Shown: one piece after another, positions 5,183 through 6,808 of the stretch
How the letters are laid out: every line of letters begins with the position of its first letter
Position numbering within the stretch: position 1 is the stretch's first letter
Assembly (NCBI GenBank): GCA_012522285.1
Contig: JAAYKS010000170.1
Location: 1-6,808 of the forward strand
Length of the DNA stretch: 6,808 bases
Origin: Clostridiaceae bacterium
GTDB lineage: Bacteria; Bacillota; Clostridia; Saccharofermentanales; UBA5734
Direction of reading: 5' to 3'
Position numbers and translations under genes: made by a program
Notes under the pieces: generated by a model
Told to the model about the DNA's origin: nothing
The model's input: the letters and a program-made list of their open reading frames with translations, nothing else
The model's database searches: none

Positions 5183-6808
5183 ATCTTTCTCATTTTTAAT
5201 TTGTTTTCGGAGTTCCTGTAAATCTGCATCCCGCGTCTTCCCCGCCATCGCGCTCTCCAGAACCCGTCGCAACCGGCCGATCCACTCCCTGCGCTGCTCC
5301 TGTGGTTCGTCGAAAAAGGAGAACCGCCAGGCGGTGGATCCCAGGGCCGGGGTGCCGCCGGACAGACAACGGCGTATGAGTTGCTCCAGCAGATCGAAGC
5401 GTTCGATCGGAGCGGAAGATAAAATGTCCGCGGTACAGGACCCGGGGTGGCAGACCACGGGAAACTGCCGACCTCTGTCGTCCCGCAGGGCGAACGACGC
5501 ACCGCGGCAGATCCCGTTTGCAGGATCCTGACAGGCGTTGCCAGCAACCGGACAAACCTGGGTAAACATCGCTCCCACCCGTCCGTAAAGGGTGATTTCC
5601 GCGCGGGATTGTGCGGAAGCGGCTTCCAGAACTGACAGAACGTCTTCCCCGCCGGTTTCGTGGGACACGCAGATCCGTTCCAGTCCCTTGTCCGCATGAC
5701 AGGCGAACGAGCGGGCGTTAAGCACATTCCCGCCGGGCTCCAGCGAACGGACAAATATGGCCGGAAGGGCATGCACATCGACCGAGTGGGAGGAGATCCC
5801 CGCCAATCCTTCGGCCCGCAAACCGTCCAACTCCGTCAACAGGGTTTCCATCTCCGGACCGCAAGGCGCGCCAGGCGGCAAGACGGCAAAAATTCGTGCC
5901 GACGGTTCGGCTTCTTTGAGCAGTCGGAGACGCGCCGCTCCCCTCCCCGGTTCCCCGCCGTCCGTGAGATCGCGTGCAGGCAACCGGTATACGTCGGCAC
6001 CGCAAGCCGGACGGTCGTCCGCAGGCCAAGCCCAAAAATGCGCCACAATCGGGAGAGAGGGCCTGCCTTCCGGAGGATCTAGCATATCCCGAGGATCTAG
6101 CACGCCGTCCGGGTCTTTCACGAACCACGGCGCGTGCCCGACCGGCACATCTTCCCGATGTCCGGATGCGCCAATCCGGATCGACAGGGTTTCGAGTGCT
6201 TCCCGCCGCATCGCGTTGACCGAAGCCACGCCCAGGGACGGAACCGGCTCGTCGACTGCAACCCGCACCACCCGGAAGGGTGTGCCGCCGGTTTTGGACA
6301 GCTGTGCGATCACCCGCTGCGCAGGTAAGGGTGCCAAAAGGCCAGTCTCCCTTTCGGCTTCCGCGACGATCTCCCGGCCGTCCACGGATTGCGCGGACAC
6401 GACAAGCCGCGCGATACCGGAACCGGCGGTCTCCAAATGCAATTGCACGTCCGTTTTTCTCACATCCGCGGCATCGGAAACACGTTCCTGCGCGGTATCG
6501 GTCATGCGGTACACCTGGTCCCCGACGCGCAGGGATCGCAGCACGTCCGGGTGGAAACCCTTGACGGACAGCAGTCCGGACACAAGCCGGTCGATCTGTC
6601 CGACAGGGGCACTGGCCACTTCACGGGCCTCCCTGCGTATGGCCAGCACATCTCCCCTCCCGGGCTGTTCGCCACGGGTTTCGCCTATATCGATGTCCAG
6701 TCGTCCCCTGGAGGGATCCACGGCGGACACCTCACCCAGCGGCACCCCGTGACTGCCCGGCCAGGCACCCGCGTGCATCGCCGGACTTCGGCGATCCGCC
6801 CAGTACGC
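5171..6808 (-). CDS. U32 family protein with DUF3656 domain, 5' end cut by the window
   Basis: U32 proteins are annotated as collagenase-like peptidases, but characterised bacterial members (RlhA, TrhP) are needed for hydroxylation of rRNA or tRNA. This large DUF3656-containing type is unassigned. The reading frame stays open to the right edge. The ten codons before the first visible ATG (6778) continue a DUF3656-like start (AYWADRRSPAM then PGSHGVPLGEV), so that ATG is internal and the N-terminal U32 domain lies outside. Of 545 visible residues, about 11-215 are DUF3656, with the signature QLSKTGGTPF (169-178) and the closing VNAMRREALETL (197-208). About 305-495 resemble the C-terminal U32 region: NVLNARS (361-367), ITLYGRVGAMFTQVCP (405-420), LRDDRGRQFPV (441-451). 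Cysteines at visible residues 419, 426, 434, 453 and 458 could bind an Fe-S cluster. The C-terminus is a charged helix (residues 520-545). dut follows after 20 bases. Confidence 0.92.
   Translation of the reverse strand, partial: AYWADRRSPAMHAGAWPGSHGVPLGEVSAVDPSRGRLDIDIGETRGEQPGRGDVLAIRREAREVASAPVGQIDRLVSGLLSVKGFHPDVLRSLRVGDQVYRMTDTAQERVSDAADVRKTDVQLHLETAGSGIARLVVSAQSVDGREIVAEAERETGLLAPLPAQRVIAQLSKTGGTPFRVVRVAVDEPVPSLGVASVNAMRREALETLSIRIGASGHREDVPVGHAPWFVKDPDGVLDPRDMLDPPEGRPSLPIVAHFWAWPADDRPACGADVYRLPARDLTDGGEPGRGAARLRLLKEAEPSARIFAVLPPGAPCGPEMETLLTELDGLRAEGLAGISSHSVDVHALPAIFVRSLEPGGNVLNARSFACHADKGLERICVSHETGGEDVLSVLEAASAQSRAEITLYGRVGAMFTQVCPVAGNACQDPANGICRGASFALRDDRGRQFPVVCHPGSCTADILSSAPIERFDLLEQLIRRCLSGGTPALGSTAWRFSFFDEPQEQRREWIGRLRRVLESAMAGKTRDADLQELRKQIKNEKDTLQ
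6073..6102. repeat. 12-base direct repeat with 18-base period inside the U32 gene
   Basis: GAGGATCTAGCA occurs at 6073-6084 and again at 6091-6102. The 18-base period is in frame, so the minus-strand protein reads VLDPRD then MLDPPE (visible residues 236-247). It lies in the region joining the DUF3656 domain to the C-terminal part. It looks like a small tandem duplication that has since diverged. Confidence 0.8.

Noticed and set aside
5757..6752. A 331-codon plus-strand open frame antisense to the U32 gene
   Set aside because: It is a low-complexity Ser/Arg/Pro-rich translation with no domain, and the opposite strand carries clear DUF3656 and U32 signatures.

Overview
The window is an ordinary, densely packed bacterial chromosome segment that looks GC-rich by eye, with seven protein genes, no RNA gene, no mobile element and no CRISPR array. 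The gene families point to a GC-rich member of the Bacillota (Clostridia and relatives). A DUF3048 (YerB-type) lipoprotein, a large U32 protein with an internal DUF3656 domain, and strong AGGAGG-type ribosome binding sites are typical of that phylum. This placement is inference from family distribution, not from a marker gene. No stretch over 300 bases lacks a gene; the longest non-coding interval is the 94-base divergent promoter region at 3490-3583.

Layout from left to right. A DUF3048 lipoprotein gene (plus strand, 12-1157) converges on the end of a three-gene minus-strand operon, uppP-tsaD-smpB (3489 down to 1185). UppP recycles the undecaprenyl lipid carrier of cell-wall synthesis. TsaD makes the t6A modification of ANN-decoding tRNAs. 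SmpB is the protein partner of tmRNA in ribosome rescue. uppP and tsaD are separated by 2 bases, and tsaD and smpB by 17 bases, so co-transcription is likely. From the same promoter region a membrane-anchored alpha/beta-hydrolase-fold protein is transcribed in the opposite direction (3584-4636). It ends 4 bases from the end of a second minus-strand operon: a U32/DUF3656 protein, cut off by the right window edge, followed 20 bases later by dut (dUTPase).

The most notable observation is that the hydrolase-fold protein keeps the scaffold of its family but has Gly where the nucleophilic Ser should be. It also appears to lack the catalytic Asp and His, so it is probably a pseudoenzyme. It shares overlapping divergent promoters with the uppP operon. 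Smaller observations are an in-frame 18-base-period repeat in the U32 gene, a 10-base repeat spanning the U32/dut junction, an insertion and a Tyr-to-Phe change in the dUTPase, and the absence of convincing terminators at both convergent junctions. I see no defence system, secretion system, biosynthetic cluster or other candidate for a new multi-gene system.
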